A stretch of DNA of 64,000 bases from Bacillota bacterium (GCA_023436395.1 JAEZJJ010000040.1:1-64000); one strand, 5' to 3'. Positions 8,873 through 18,203 are shown, numbered from the stretch's first letter. The notes: generated by a model not told the origin, from the sequence alone. Program-made: numbers and translations.

Positions 8873-9563
8873 GCTCTTCCTTCTCTCTTTCAGCTTGAGA
8901 TTTGCGTAAATACATAGGCACAAACTCTGATGCATCAATCATTTCTCCCCTAATAAAATAATCACTTGCTACAGTTGCCAAAGCACTTGCACGTTGAAGT
9001 TTTAAAAAATCTGGCGCAAAAGAAGCCCTATTTTCTAATACTCCTAGTATTTTTTCTTTGTAAACATCTATACCATCACCTAGGAAAATAATTGCTTCTT
9101 CTTTTTGTTTAAGCTCTTCCAAATAGGCTTCTAAATCGCAAGCCCTATACTCAGTAAGTCGCTTAAGTTCCTTCGTTTCCCATTGATATAATGCTGAGTA
9201 AACTTGATTTCTCCTAGCATCCATAATAGGACAAATCAATTGTGTTGTATGTGTCATGTTATGGGCAATAACATCTAATGTAGGAATTCCAATAATAGGT
9301 AAGTTAAGAGCAAGAGCTAATGCTTTTGCAGTTGTTACACCTATTCTTAACCCTGTAAAAGAACCTGGTCCACTTGTTACTGCTATAACATCTAATGTAT
9401 CTAAGTCTATCTCAAGTAGCTTTTTCATATGTTCTAACATAGGCATAATCGTTTGGGAATGTGTTAATTTATCACATATATAATATTCGCCTACTAATCG
9501 CCCCTCTTTGACATACGCAATGCTTCCCGCAATACCTGATGCATCTATTGCTAATAAATTCAT
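8853..9563 (-). CDS. tsaB: tRNA t6A37 biosynthesis protein TsaB
   Basis: The product (236 aa) belongs to the ASKHA-fold TsaB/YeaZ family, the scaffold partner of TsaD and TsaE in making threonylcarbamoyladenosine at tRNA position 37. It begins MNLLAIDASG and carries the family signatures SGPGSFTGLRIG and TAKALALAL (about 63-87), with a shorter C-terminus than TsaD. The start has an AGGTGG site. The tsaE stop is 8 bases upstream, and rimI overlaps the 3' end. tsaD and tsaC are not in this window. Identification is secure. Confidence 0.95.
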   Translation of the reverse strand: MNLLAIDASGIAGSIAYVKEGRLVGEYYICDKLTHSQTIMPMLEHMKKLLEIDLDTLDVIAVTSGPGSFTGLRIGVTTAKALALALNLPIIGIPTLDVIAHNMTHTTQLICPIMDARRNQVYSALYQWETKELKRLTEYRACDLEAYLEELKQKEEAIIFLGDGIDVYKEKILGVLENRASFAPDFLKLQRASALATVASDYFIRGEMIDASEFVPMYLRKSQAEREKEERENCKG

Positions 9564-9571
9564 ATTTCCAC

Positions 9572-9991
9572 CTACCTCATTGTTATTTTCCTATAATCAA
9601 AGCCTTTCTCTAAATCCTTCTCTATTTCAATCCAAACTGCCTCTTTAGGAATAACTTCTTTTACATTATTCGCCCATTCTACTAAACAAACACCTTTACC
9701 ATAGAAGTAATCCTCATATCCTATCATTTCTAGTTCATCAGGATCTTCTATACGATACATATCAAAATGATACAAGGACTTTGGCGCATCATATACTTGT
9801 ACAATAGTAAAAGTAGGACTTGTAATTGGTTCTGTAATACCTAATCCTTCTGCAAAGCCTTTAGAGAAAACCGTTTTACCTACACCTAAATCCCCAATTA
9901 AGCAATAAATCTCACCTGACTTACTTGCTATTCCTAATTGGTAACCTATATCATAGGTTTGCTTTTCATCATTTGTTTCATAAACTCTCAT
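9572..9991 (-). CDS. tsaE: tRNA t6A37 biosynthesis ATPase TsaE
   Basis: The product (139 aa) is the small P-loop ATPase that drives turnover of the TsaB-TsaD complex. The Walker A motif GDLGVGKT is at 33-40, followed by TSPTFTIVQ and the LYHFDMYRI segment with its conserved histidine and aspartate. The length is typical. An AGAGGA site precedes the ATG. It is the first gene of the tsaE-tsaB-rimI unit, 8 bases ahead of tsaB. Confidence 0.95.
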   Translation of the reverse strand: MRVYETNDEKQTYDIGYQLGIASKSGEIYCLIGDLGVGKTVFSKGFAEGLGITEPITSPTFTIVQVYDAPKSLYHFDMYRIEDPDELEMIGYEDYFYGKGVCLVEWANNVKEVIPKEAVWIEIEKDLEKGFDYRKITMR

Positions 9992-10115
9992 TATTTTTTT
10001 CCTCTCTCAACATTTACACTTCCTCATTTTAATACGGCTTTTCTAAACTTTCAACACTTAGTACAAATTATTAGCCATAAATGCCTTCTATTTGTCAAAT
10101 ACTAGTATGGATAAA

Positions 10116-10150
10116 TAAAAAAGAGGCTATACATCTAGTTGTATACCTCT
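10116..10150 (-). terminator. Terminator of ribU
   Basis: A GAGGTATAC / GTATAGCCTC hairpin with one bulge is followed by TTTTTTAT on the minus strand, right after the ribU stop. Confidence 0.7.
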
Positions 10151-10169
10151 TCTTCTAATTGCTTCATTA

Positions 10170-10772
10170 TTAGGCTGTTTGATGTCCTCTTAGGTATTTA
10201 AATAAAGGTTCAATAACCTTTACTAATATAATACTCACACTACCTACGACTATCCCTTTTAACAAGTTAAAGGGAGCAATGACATAAAGTAAAAAAGTCA
10301 TCTTATCTACTATTGCCGGATTAATAGCAGCACCTGCACCAATACATGCTGCTTCTCCATATAATGGCATTGTAATAAGCCCATTGGTAATCATTCCTGC
10401 TCCTACCATCAATACAATACCTACCATGCTACCTAAAACAACACTCTTTAACGCCCCATTTTTCCTAACAAAAAATGCAATAGGTAAAATATATGTTATC
10501 CCTACAATGACATTCACAATTTCTCCTATACCACCTGAAGAGGAATTCATAAGTGCTAATACATTTTTAATAAGCACTACAATAACACCTGCAAACGGAT
10601 GCACTACCAAAGTAGCTACAACTGCTGGTACATCCCCAAAATCAATTTTCAAAAATGTAGGAAAAATAGGGAGAGGTATCTCTAATACTCTCATCAGTAT
10701 AAATGCTAGAGCACTTAACACCCCCATTTTTACTAGATTTGCTGTGGAAAATAACTTATTTTCTTTTTGCAT
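10170..10772 (-). CDS. ribU: Riboflavin ECF transporter, substrate-binding S component
   Basis: The product (200 aa) is an integral membrane protein with about six hydrophobic segments. It carries the RibU-type features: a basic N-terminus before the first helix, the FLKIDFGDVPAVVATLVVHP region, and the aromatic/glycine pattern of ECF S components. It would bind riboflavin and work with a shared EcfA-EcfA'-EcfT module encoded elsewhere. Assignment to riboflavin rather than another vitamin rests on sequence plus the FMN riboswitch just upstream (10885-11002). AGGAGG precedes the ATG. It is monocistronic, ended by the hairpin at 10116-10150. Confidence is high because protein and riboswitch agree. 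Confidence 0.95.
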   Translation of the reverse strand: MQKENKLFSTANLVKMGVLSALAFILMRVLEIPLPIFPTFLKIDFGDVPAVVATLVVHPFAGVIVVLIKNVLALMNSSSGGIGEIVNVIVGITYILPIAFFVRKNGALKSVVLGSMVGIVLMVGAGMITNGLITMPLYGEAACIGAGAAINPAIVDKMTFLLYVIAPFNLLKGIVVGSVSIILVKVIEPLFKYLRGHQTA

Positions 10773-10806
10773 TTTATATACCTCCTATTATAAATGTATT
10801 ATTAGC

Positions 10807-10840
10807 ATAAAAAAGCAACCCATTCTTCTTTGGGTTGCTA
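10807..10840 (-). terminator. Riboswitch-controlled intrinsic terminator
   Basis: AGCAACCCA (minus strand 10839-10831) pairs with TGGGTTGCT (10822-10814), followed by TTTTTT. It sits between the FMN aptamer and the ribU ribosome binding site, as expected for an expression platform that stops transcription when FMN is bound. Confidence 0.88.
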
Positions 10841-10884
10841 TAATTCTTACCACTAAAATATACTTTAATAGGTAATTCTTATAA

Positions 10885-11002
10885 CTCTTCTACCATCCAG
10901 ACTTTACTGTCGGTCTTGGAATTTCACCAAGTCAATGCACCATATGACGCAGTCGCGGACTATCACCGCCGGTAGGGAATCTCACCCTGCCCCGAAGAAT
11001 TG
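10885..11002 (-). ncRNA. FMN riboswitch (RFN element)
   Basis: Reading the minus strand, the conserved RFN segments appear in order: TTCGGGGCAGGGTGAGATTCC, ACCGGCGGTGATAGTCC, GCGA, the TTGACTTGGTGAAATTCC stem-loop, ACCGACAGTAAAGTC and GGATGGTAGAAGA. All core bases of the six-stem aptamer are present. FMN binding is expected to favour the terminator at 10807-10840 and so lower ribU expression when flavin is plentiful. Confidence 0.96.
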
Positions 11003-11028
11003 TATTACTCTTTTATTAACCTATAAAG

Positions 11029-11057
11029 ATAGTAACATATATTATATATTTTTTCAA
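11029..11057 (-). promoter_or_regulatory. Promoter of the FMN riboswitch-ribU transcript
   Basis: On the minus strand TTGAAA (11052-11057) and TACTAT (11029-11034) are separated by 17 bases, placing the start of transcription about 20 bases before the aptamer. Confidence 0.6.
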
Positions 11058-11068
11058 TATTTTTTATT

Positions 11069-13204
11069 TTATACCTTCATGCTTAATGCTATCTTATTTT
11101 TTACTGTATCTACTGATAAAATTGAAACTTCTACAATATCTCCTACCTTCACAACCTCTAATGGATGCTTAATGAACTTATGACTCATTTGAGAAATATG
11201 CACAAGCCCGTCTTGATGTACTCCTATATCCACAAATGCTCCAAAGTCTACAATATTACGTACTGTTCCTTTAAGCCTCATACCTTCTTTTAAGTCTTTT
11301 ATTTCTAAAATTTCACTATGAAGAATAGGTTGTGGCATATCTTCTCGAGGATCACGGCCTGGTTTTTCTAATTCCTTAATAATATCTTCTAAAGTTGGTA
11401 CCCCTGTTCCTAATGTCTCAGCAAGTTCTGTGATATCTCCTATTTTCTCACTGAGATTTTTAAAAGTTTTATTTTTTAAATCCTCTTTTTTGTAACCAAG
11501 TCTTTTTAATAATTCTTCAGCCACTTCATAAGATTCTGGATGCACTCCCGTAGCATCTAAAAAATTCTTACCATTAGTAATACGTAAAAATCCTGCACAT
11601 TGCTCAAATACTTTAGGCCCTAAACCTTTTACTTTTTTTATTTCACCACGACTTTTAAATGCTCCTATTTCTTCTCTGTAAGCAATAATATTTTGTGAAA
11701 CTGTCTTTTTTATACCTGCCACATACTGAAGTAAAGAGGCTGACGCTGTATTGATATCTACCCCCACTTCATTTACTGCACTCTCTACTACACCACCTAA
11801 AGACTCTTCTAAACGCTTCTGATTCATATCATGCTGATATTGTCCTACCCCAATTGCCTTAGGATCGATTTTTACCAATTCAGCCAATGGGTCCTGTAAT
11901 CTTCTTGCAATGGAAACTGCACTTCTCACGCCCACATCATCATTTGGAAATTCTTCTGTAGCTAAAGCAGACGCAGAATAAACAGACGCCCCTGCTTCAT
12001 TAACAATAACATAATGAATTTTTTCCTTCATTTCTTTTAACATTTCAGCCACAAATTTTTCAGTTTCTCTTGAAGCTGTGCCATTTCCAATAGACAATAA
12101 ATCTACATTATACTTTTTAATAAGCTCCTTCAGTACCACCTTAGCTTCTTCTGTTTTATTTTGTGGTGCTGTAGGAAATACTACTGTTTTATCTAGCTTC
12201 TTACCTGTTTCATCTACAACTGCAATTTTGCAACCTGTTCTAAAAGCTGGGTCTACTCCCATCACATGATGCCCTTTAATAGGTGCTTGCATTAGAAGTT
12301 GATAAAGATTTTTCTTAAATACATCTAATGCCCCGTCTTCTGCCTTCTCAGTTAATTCATTTCTAATGTCACGTTCAATAGCAGGTGCAATTAATCGCTT
12401 ATAGCTGTCTTGTAACATTTCCTCTAATAATGTACGTGTTGTACTTTCCTTAATAATGACTTGATGCTCTAAATAACTTAAAATTTCTTCTACTGGAGCC
12501 TCTATTTTAACAACTAGAACCTTCTCTTTTTCACCACGATTAATAGCTAAAATACGATGTCCAGGCATACTACTTAACTTTTCACTATAATTATAATACA
12601 TATCATATACTGTTTGCTCTTTATCATCTTTTGCCTTAGTTGTTATTAGTCCCTTATTAAAAGTTACTTTTCGAATATAACCTCTTAACTCAGCCCTATC
12701 AGACAATTCTTCTGCTAGGATATCTTTTGCTCCATCTAATGCTGCTTTTATATCACTTATCCCCTTCTCTTCATCTACATAGACACTTGCTTCTTCTTCT
12801 ATGCTCACTACCTCTTGCTTTTTGATTATTTCCGCTAAAGGTTGTAATCCTCTTTCTTTTGCAATAGTAGCCCTTGTACGTTTCTTAGGTCTATAAGGTA
12901 GGTATAGATCTTCTACTTCTGTAGCTGTTGTTGCCTTTTCTATAGCTTGCTTTAATTCTATCGTTAACTTCCCTTGCTCTTCTATACTTTTTAACACTTG
13001 TTCTTTACGCGACAATAAATTCTGTAAGTAGATATAGCGCTCCCCAAATTGACGTAATATTTCGTCATTAAGTCCTCCTGTTAATTCCTTTCTATATCTC
13101 GCAATAAAAGGAATTGTATTTCCCTCGTCAATCAATTTAATCGTATTTTCTACTTGTGATTTTTTAATTTGCAATTCATCCTGTAAAATTTGTACAATAT
13201 TCAC
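11069..13204 (-). CDS. tex: Tex-family S1 RNA-binding protein
   Basis: The product (711 aa) is a Tex/YhgF-type nucleic-acid-binding protein related to eukaryotic Spt6. Visible parts are the N-terminal helical Tex domain, the YqgF/RNase H-like region beginning GVDPAFRTGCK (about 325), helix-hairpin-helix motifs (around 500-560, GLGPKVFEQCAGFLRI) and a C-terminal S1 domain (about 640-711, GTVRNIVDFGAFVDIGVHQDG). Tex proteins affect transcription and stress tolerance in several bacteria; the precise role here is not shown. The start is a GTG with a GGAGATTATTAAAG leader. The 3' end runs to about 12 bases from the ribU promoter, with no clear hairpin terminator between. Confidence 0.95.
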   Translation of the reverse strand: MNIVQILQDELQIKKSQVENTIKLIDEGNTIPFIARYRKELTGGLNDEILRQFGERYIYLQNLLSRKEQVLKSIEEQGKLTIELKQAIEKATTATEVEDLYLPYRPKKRTRATIAKERGLQPLAEIIKKQEVVSIEEEASVYVDEEKGISDIKAALDGAKDILAEELSDRAELRGYIRKVTFNKGLITTKAKDDKEQTVYDMYYNYSEKLSSMPGHRILAINRGEKEKVLVVKIEAPVEEILSYLEHQVIIKESTTRTLLEEMLQDSYKRLIAPAIERDIRNELTEKAEDGALDVFKKNLYQLLMQAPIKGHHVMGVDPAFRTGCKIAVVDETGKKLDKTVVFPTAPQNKTEEAKVVLKELIKKYNVDLLSIGNGTASRETEKFVAEMLKEMKEKIHYVIVNEAGASVYSASALATEEFPNDDVGVRSAVSIARRLQDPLAELVKIDPKAIGVGQYQHDMNQKRLEESLGGVVESAVNEVGVDINTASASLLQYVAGIKKTVSQNIIAYREEIGAFKSRGEIKKVKGLGPKVFEQCAGFLRITNGKNFLDATGVHPESYEVAEELLKRLGYKKEDLKNKTFKNLSEKIGDITELAETLGTGVPTLEDIIKELEKPGRDPREDMPQPILHSEILEIKDLKEGMRLKGTVRNIVDFGAFVDIGVHQDGLVHISQMSHKFIKHPLEVVKVGDIVEVSILSVDTVKNKIALSMKV

Positions 13205-13335
13205 CTTTAATAATCTCCTTACTTTTCCTCTGTATTCCTCTATTTTATCATAAATTCATCTTAAAACATAGCATACTCCAAGCTTTCCTCTATATCCTTC
13301 CCCCGTACACTTCATTTATTTATAAGACTTATGAT

Positions 13336-13386
13336 TTTAAAGGGCTTATACCACTAGTATAAATCTTCTAGTCGCATAAGCCCTTA
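13336..13386 (-). terminator. Terminator of thrB
   Basis: AAGGGCTTAT-type arms (13340-13349 and 13376-13386) with an inner CTAG-containing helix are followed on the minus strand by a TTTAAAAT tail. Confidence 0.65.
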
Positions 13387-13390
13387 TCTC

Positions 13391-14299
13391 TCAATATTTT
13401 AATTCTTCATTAATCCATACCTTGGCACCTTCATTATCTGCTTGCAACATTTGTACCTGCCAGGTTTGTTCTAAAGTGCCTAAATAACTTGCCATTTCTC
13501 TTCTAAAATCTACTACATTTTTTACTACTGCAATTAGAGTAGGTCCTGCTCCACTTAAAAATGCTCCTTTTGCACCATAACATTTAGCTTGCTCTAATAT
13601 TTCTTTCATATATGGAATAAGCGCCATCCGATAAGGTTCATGTAAACGGTCTTCCATGGCTAGGTCAAGATTATCCATATCACCTGTTAACATAGAAGCT
13701 GTTAATAAAGCTGCCCTTGATGCATTAAACACGGCATCTTTTAAGCTAACTGTAGCAGGTAATACACCTCTTGCTAATTCAGTAGAAAGTGTAAACTCAG
13801 GGATTAGAACAGCAAAATGTAAGTTTTCTGCTACTCTAGCCTTAACATACTTCATATCTTTTTCATTCATTGCGCCAATAGTCATTCCTCCTAACAAAGC
13901 AGGCGTTGTATTATCTGGATGTCCCTCTATCTGAGCTGCCATTTGCACGAGTTCTTCCTTAGAAAAAAAACTATGACTTACTGCATTAGCAATATGGAGT
14001 CCTGTTACAATACACGCAGCACTACTCCCTAACCCCCTCGTATGAGGAATACTATCTTGTTGAATAATACGAAGACCTGGAACTGGCTTTTGAATACTCT
14101 CATAAAAATAATGGATTGTCTTATAAATCAAATTACTTTCATCTGTTGGTATAGCTGGATTACCATCTTGAATAATGATTTCTAATCCTTCTTCTATTTC
14201 TTCTGCATAAACAATATTATACATTGTTAATGCCATACCTATACTGTCAAACCCAGGTCCCATATTCGCTGTTGTTGCTGGTACTTTTACCTTAATCAT
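13391..14299 (-). CDS. thrB: Homoserine kinase (GHMP family)
   Basis: The product (302 aa) phosphorylates L-homoserine to O-phosphohomoserine, the step before threonine synthase. It is a GHMP kinase: N-terminal VKVPATTANMGPGFDS (the family start), the ATP loop HTRGLGSSAA at 86-95, and the C-terminal motif AFLSGAGPT. The length is typical. It has a GGTGGGAG site, and a hairpin at 14373-14414 separates it from the aspartokinase gene upstream, so it may be transcribed separately or by partial read-through. threonine synthase (thrC) is not in the window. The same neighbourhood also holds an ApgM-type protein that has been proposed in other genomes as an alternative homoserine kinase. Confidence 0.95.
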   Translation of the reverse strand: MIKVKVPATTANMGPGFDSIGMALTMYNIVYAEEIEEGLEIIIQDGNPAIPTDESNLIYKTIHYFYESIQKPVPGLRIIQQDSIPHTRGLGSSAACIVTGLHIANAVSHSFFSKEELVQMAAQIEGHPDNTTPALLGGMTIGAMNEKDMKYVKARVAENLHFAVLIPEFTLSTELARGVLPATVSLKDAVFNASRAALLTASMLTGDMDNLDLAMEDRLHEPYRMALIPYMKEILEQAKCYGAKGAFLSGAGPTLIAVVKNVVDFRREMASYLGTLEQTWQVQMLQADNEGAKVWINEELKY

Positions 14300-14372
14300 T
14301 GTCTCCCACCTACTTCTCTTGTTGATTTATTGTATTTCGTCTATTAATGATTAAATGTGCTATAAATGCGAT

Positions 14373-14414
14373 AAAAGGAGGGCATCTCCTACTTATTAGG
14401 AGTGCCTTCCTTCA
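14373..14414 (-). terminator. Hairpin between aspartokinase gene and thrB
   Basis: Imperfect arms GGAAGGCACTCCTA / TAGGAGATGCCCTCC are followed by TTTTAT on the minus strand. It would end the hom-apgM-lysC transcript before thrB. Confidence 0.65.
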
Positions 14415-14481
14415 TTTTAATTCTTAACACAATTTTATGTGTCATTCTATTTATTCATATTGCCTAATCTTAACTTAATCA

Positions 14482-15690
14482 TTAATCTGCTAAATTAAAA
14501 ATATCATGAATAGCATTCATTGCTTTATGCATATCTTTTTTATCAATTAAAACTGAAATTTTAATTTCAGAAGTAGAAATCATATGGATATTAATATTAG
14601 AGTTAAACATTGCTTCAAACATTTTAGCTGCAACTCCTGAATTTGATGTCATTCCTGCTCCTACTACAGATACTTTAGCCACATTTTCATTGTAATCTAC
14701 ACTTTGAATTCCCCAACGTTCTCTATTATCCTCAATAACTTGTTTTGTCTCCATTAAAGCTGTTTCTGGTACTGTGAAAGAAATATCCTTTGTTTTATCA
14801 CGACCAATTGATTGTAAAATAATATCTACATTAATACCTTTTTTAGCTAGTGTAGCAAATATATCAAAAGCTTTTCCTGGTGTGTCCTTAATACCAATTA
14901 AAGATACACGCGCAATTTCATCATCACCAGCAACACCACTAATTAACATTCTCTCCACTTTACATACCTCCTTAACTACTGTTCCTTCTGCCTTAGTTAA
15001 ACTTGATCTTACTACCAATTCCACATTGTACTTTTTAGCAAGCTCTACAGAGCGATTATGAAGTACCTTTGCTCCTAATGAAGCTAATTCTAACATTTCA
15101 TTATATGTAATTTCATTTAATTTTCTAGCATTTTTTACTACTCTTGGATCAGCTGTATAGACCCCCTCTACATCTGTATAGATCTCACATTTATCCGCAT
15201 GGAGGGCTGCTGCAATTGCAACTGCTGTTGTATCTGAACCACCTCTTCCAAGTGTAGTAATATCATCAAAACGATTAATGCCTTGAAATCCGGTTACAAC
15301 AACGATATTTTTTAGATCTAATTCTCTTTGAATACGATCTGGTTTAATTTTTTTAAACCTTGCATTACTATAAATAGATGTTGTTGTCATTCCCACTTGA
15401 TGAGCATTTAAAGAAACACATGGATAGCCAAGTTCTCCAAGAGCCATACACATAAGTGCTACAGACTGTTGCTCACCAGTTGCTAAGAGCATATCCATTT
15501 CTCTTTTACTTGGATTTTTACTCATTTCTTTTGCCATAGCAATTAAATCATCTGTCGTATCTCCTTGAGCAGAAAGTACAACAACTACTTGATTGCCTGC
15601 TTTGTAGGTTTCTGCAATTCTTCTAGCCACATTAAAAACTCTTTCAGGGTTAGCCACAGAGCTACCACCAAATTTTTGTACGATTAACAC
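14482..15690 (-). CDS. lysC: Aspartate kinase, monofunctional
   Basis: The product (402 aa) catalyses the first step of the aspartate pathway, L-aspartate to 4-phospho-L-aspartate. The amino-acid kinase domain begins IVQKFGGSSVA (3-13) and includes the conserved GRGGSDTTA segment (about 149-157). Two C-terminal ACT domains follow (about 265-330 and 340-402), the usual site of lysine/threonine feedback control. The start is a GTG with GGAGGAAG 6 bases upstream. Only 40 bases separate it from the apgM-like gene, so no lysine riboswitch can sit directly ahead of it and none was seen. Which end product inhibits it cannot be read from the sequence; with hom and thrB nearby, threonine is the likely effector (inference). 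Confidence 0.95.
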   Translation of the reverse strand: MLIVQKFGGSSVANPERVFNVARRIAETYKAGNQVVVVLSAQGDTTDDLIAMAKEMSKNPSKREMDMLLATGEQQSVALMCMALGELGYPCVSLNAHQVGMTTTSIYSNARFKKIKPDRIQRELDLKNIVVVTGFQGINRFDDITTLGRGGSDTTAVAIAAALHADKCEIYTDVEGVYTADPRVVKNARKLNEITYNEMLELASLGAKVLHNRSVELAKKYNVELVVRSSLTKAEGTVVKEVCKVERMLISGVAGDDEIARVSLIGIKDTPGKAFDIFATLAKKGINVDIILQSIGRDKTKDISFTVPETALMETKQVIEDNRERWGIQSVDYNENVAKVSVVGAGMTSNSGVAAKMFEAMFNSNINIHMISTSEIKISVLIDKKDMHKAMNAIHDIFNLAD

Positions 15691-15730
15691 AATGCTTCCT
15701 CCTCTAATAATACTTCTATAATAAGTCTAA

Positions 15731-16951
15731 TCATTTCAAGAATTCATCCATTAGTGTATAGCCTTCTTTAATAACTATACCTGTAGTCTTTGCAAATTCC
15801 TCTGTATATTGATTAGCTTTATTAACAATGTTATTTCCACTCTCATATATCATATATGGGACTGGGTCATCCGTATGGGTTCTTAAACAGAGTGGCGTAG
15901 GATGGTCTGGTAAAACTAAAATCCTATACGCTTCTCCTGAGGCATCTAGAGCTTCTTTAATAGGTTTAATAATTTTTTCATCAATGAGTTCAATAGCTTT
16001 TACCTTATTATCCAGTTCATTACGATGACCACACTCATCTGGCCCTTCTAAATGCACATAAACATAATCATTATTATCTTTTATAAGCCATTTAATAGCG
16101 GCCTCTGCTTTTCCTTCATAGTTAGTATGTACATTTCCTGTAGCACCTTCTACATCAATAGAAGTCATACCTGCTCCAATCCCTATGCCTTTAATAAGAT
16201 CGACGGCTGAAATGACTGCACCCTCTACATGGTATTTTTCTTTAAATAGAGGTAATTGAGGCTTCACGCCTTCTCCCCAAATCCAAATACTGTTTGCTGG
16301 ACGAAGTCCCTTTTCCTTACGTGCCCTATTCACAGGATGATCTTTTAAAATATCATAACTCTTTTTCATAAAATCCCATATTTCATCTGCATGATCACCT
16401 TGTGGTTTATAGTCTTTAATACATCTTTCAAGAATATCATGTGGTGGAGTAAGCTGAACCTTTCTACTACCATGGTCCCAAACTAATAAATGTCTATAAC
16501 TTACTCCATGATAAAATTTACAAACTTCATTGCCTAACGCTTCTTCTACAGCCTGTATGAGCAAACTAGCTTCTTCTGTTGTAATTTCATCTGCACTATG
16601 ATCTAGAATAATTTTATCTTCATATGCCCCTTCTTCACTCAAGGTAACAACATTAGTTCTAAATGTAACATCTGTATCTTTTAGAGTTACACCCATACTT
16701 AAAGCTTCTAGCGGACTACGTCCAAAATAATATTTCTGTGGATTATAACCTAATACACTCAAATTTGCTGTATCACTACCTTTTGCACACCCTTCTGGAA
16801 TGGTGTGTACCATACCTATAGTACTTCTTACTGCCATTTCGTCTATTGTAGGCGTTTTCGCATAAGCCACTGGCGTTTTGCCACCTAAAACCTCAATAGG
16901 TTCATCTGCCATACCATCCATCAAAATTACTGCATATTTCAATTTCTTCAT
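15731..16951 (-). CDS. apgM: ApgM-type cofactor-independent phosphoglycerate mutase or proposed homoserine kinase
   Basis: The product (406 aa) belongs to the archaeal-type 2,3-bisphosphoglycerate-independent phosphoglycerate mutase branch of the alkaline phosphatase superfamily. Seen are the metal-binding start VILMDGMADE (8-17), the nucleophile serine in KGSDTANLSVLGYNP (about 57-71) and the C-terminal metal ligands LPDHPTP and THTDDPVP. Members next to hom have been proposed to phosphorylate homoserine; the sequence alone does not decide between that and glycolytic mutase. It starts 4 bases after the hom stop; the ATG at 16951 matches family starts better than a TTG at 16966. A GHMP-type thrB is also present nearby, so either the two kinases are redundant or this one is a true mutase. 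Confidence 0.85.
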   Translation of the reverse strand: MKKLKYAVILMDGMADEPIEVLGGKTPVAYAKTPTIDEMAVRSTIGMVHTIPEGCAKGSDTANLSVLGYNPQKYYFGRSPLEALSMGVTLKDTDVTFRTNVVTLSEEGAYEDKIILDHSADEITTEEASLLIQAVEEALGNEVCKFYHGVSYRHLLVWDHGSRKVQLTPPHDILERCIKDYKPQGDHADEIWDFMKKSYDILKDHPVNRARKEKGLRPANSIWIWGEGVKPQLPLFKEKYHVEGAVISAVDLIKGIGIGAGMTSIDVEGATGNVHTNYEGKAEAAIKWLIKDNNDYVYVHLEGPDECGHRNELDNKVKAIELIDEKIIKPIKEALDASGEAYRILVLPDHPTPLCLRTHTDDPVPYMIYESGNNIVNKANQYTEEFAKTTGIVIKEGYTLMDEFLK

Positions 16952-16955
16952 CCCC

Positions 16956-18170
16956 TTATTTTTCAATATGCATTTTACTCACTACTGTCATCTGTCCTAA
17001 TTCCTGTATACGTTCTGCAAATTCTCCTTCTGTCATCACTTCTGTAATGAATGCATATTCACTTGATAGGCCTTCCACCTTTTGTACTTGTTTAAATATG
17101 GTTTTAACTTTCTCTTCTGCCAAGCCCTTTTGATCTAATAACCTTACGAAATAACTTACTTTAACTTGTTCTTTATCTTTAAGTTCTACTTTTTCCTTGC
17201 TCCATAAGGTAATAATATTTGTTCCAGTATGTTTGGCAGCATCTACAACATCTGCAACTACAGCACTAGCTGTTGGCAATTTACCAGCACCCCTGCCATA
17301 AAACATGACTTCTCCAATAACATTTCCTTTTACAAAAATGCCATTAAAAACATCATTCACCATTGCTAAAGGATGATTTTTTGCAATCATCATAGGTGAT
17401 ACACGTGCAAATATAGCACCATCTTGTTTTTGGCAAGTTGCCAATAGTTTAATTGCATATCCCATCTTTTCAGCATAAAGAATGTCTTCACTTGTAATTT
17501 TTGTAATTCCTTCCGTTGGAATATCTTCAAAGTTTACATGTTCTCCAAATGCAAGAGAAGCTAGAATAGCAATCTTACGACATGCATCATACCCTTCTAC
17601 ATCTGCAGCAGGATTTTTCTCTGCATATCCTAATTCCTGTGCTTCCTTTAATACAGACTCAAAACTTCTCCCTTCATTCTTCATCTTCGTTAGAATAAAG
17701 TTTGTTGTTCCATTTAGAATACCTGTAATTTCATAAATTTCATCTGCTGTTAAACTTTGATTAAGTGGTCTAATAATAGGAATACCTCCACCTACACTAG
17801 CTTCAAATAAGAAATTCACCTTATTCATTCTTGCAATTTCAAGAAGTTCCGCTCCATGAAGTGCCACTAATTCTTTATTGGATGTAACATAACTTTTACC
17901 TTTTAGAAGACTAGATTTTGCAAACGTATAAGCTGGCTCAACCCCTCCCATAGCTTCTGCTACAATCTCTACGTCATCATCTTCTAAGATTATATTAAAA
18001 TCATGAACTATAAGTTCATTTATAGGTTCTCCTGGAAAATCTCTTAAATCTAATACATACTTAATATCAATGGCTTTTCCTGCTCTTTTTACGATACTCT
18101 CTTTATTAGAGTTGATTACTTCAACAACGCCACTTCCTACAGTTCCATAACCTAATAAAGCTATCTTCAT
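16956..18170 (-). CDS. hom: Homoserine dehydrogenase
   Basis: The product (404 aa) reduces L-aspartate 4-semialdehyde to L-homoserine with NAD(P)H. It has the N-terminal dinucleotide-binding motif GYGTVGSGV (7-15), the catalytic-domain segments SNKELVALHG, GGGIPIIRPL and ILNGTTNFILTKM, the EAQELGYAE...DVEGYDACRK region, and a C-terminal ACT domain (about 325-404) for allosteric control, probably by threonine. The start at 18170 is chosen because GGGAGG lies 6-7 bases ahead; the in-frame GTG at 18185 would lie before that site. The gene is second in the unit ACT/HTH - hom - apgM - lysC. Confidence 0.95.
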   Translation of the reverse strand: MKIALLGYGTVGSGVVEVINSNKESIVKRAGKAIDIKYVLDLRDFPGEPINELIVHDFNIILEDDDVEIVAEAMGGVEPAYTFAKSSLLKGKSYVTSNKELVALHGAELLEIARMNKVNFLFEASVGGGIPIIRPLNQSLTADEIYEITGILNGTTNFILTKMKNEGRSFESVLKEAQELGYAEKNPAADVEGYDACRKIAILASLAFGEHVNFEDIPTEGITKITSEDILYAEKMGYAIKLLATCQKQDGAIFARVSPMMIAKNHPLAMVNDVFNGIFVKGNVIGEVMFYGRGAGKLPTASAVVADVVDAAKHTGTNIITLWSKEKVELKDKEQVKVSYFVRLLDQKGLAEEKVKTIFKQVQKVEGLSSEYAFITEVMTEGEFAERIQELGQMTVVSKMHIEK

Positions 18171-18203
18171 ATAATTCCCTCCCACATTTTTGCTTTCTAC
18201 TAT

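Noticed and set aside
15691..15730. Possible lysine riboswitch ahead of the aspartokinase gene
   Set aside because: Only 40 bases separate it from the previous gene, too short for the aptamer.
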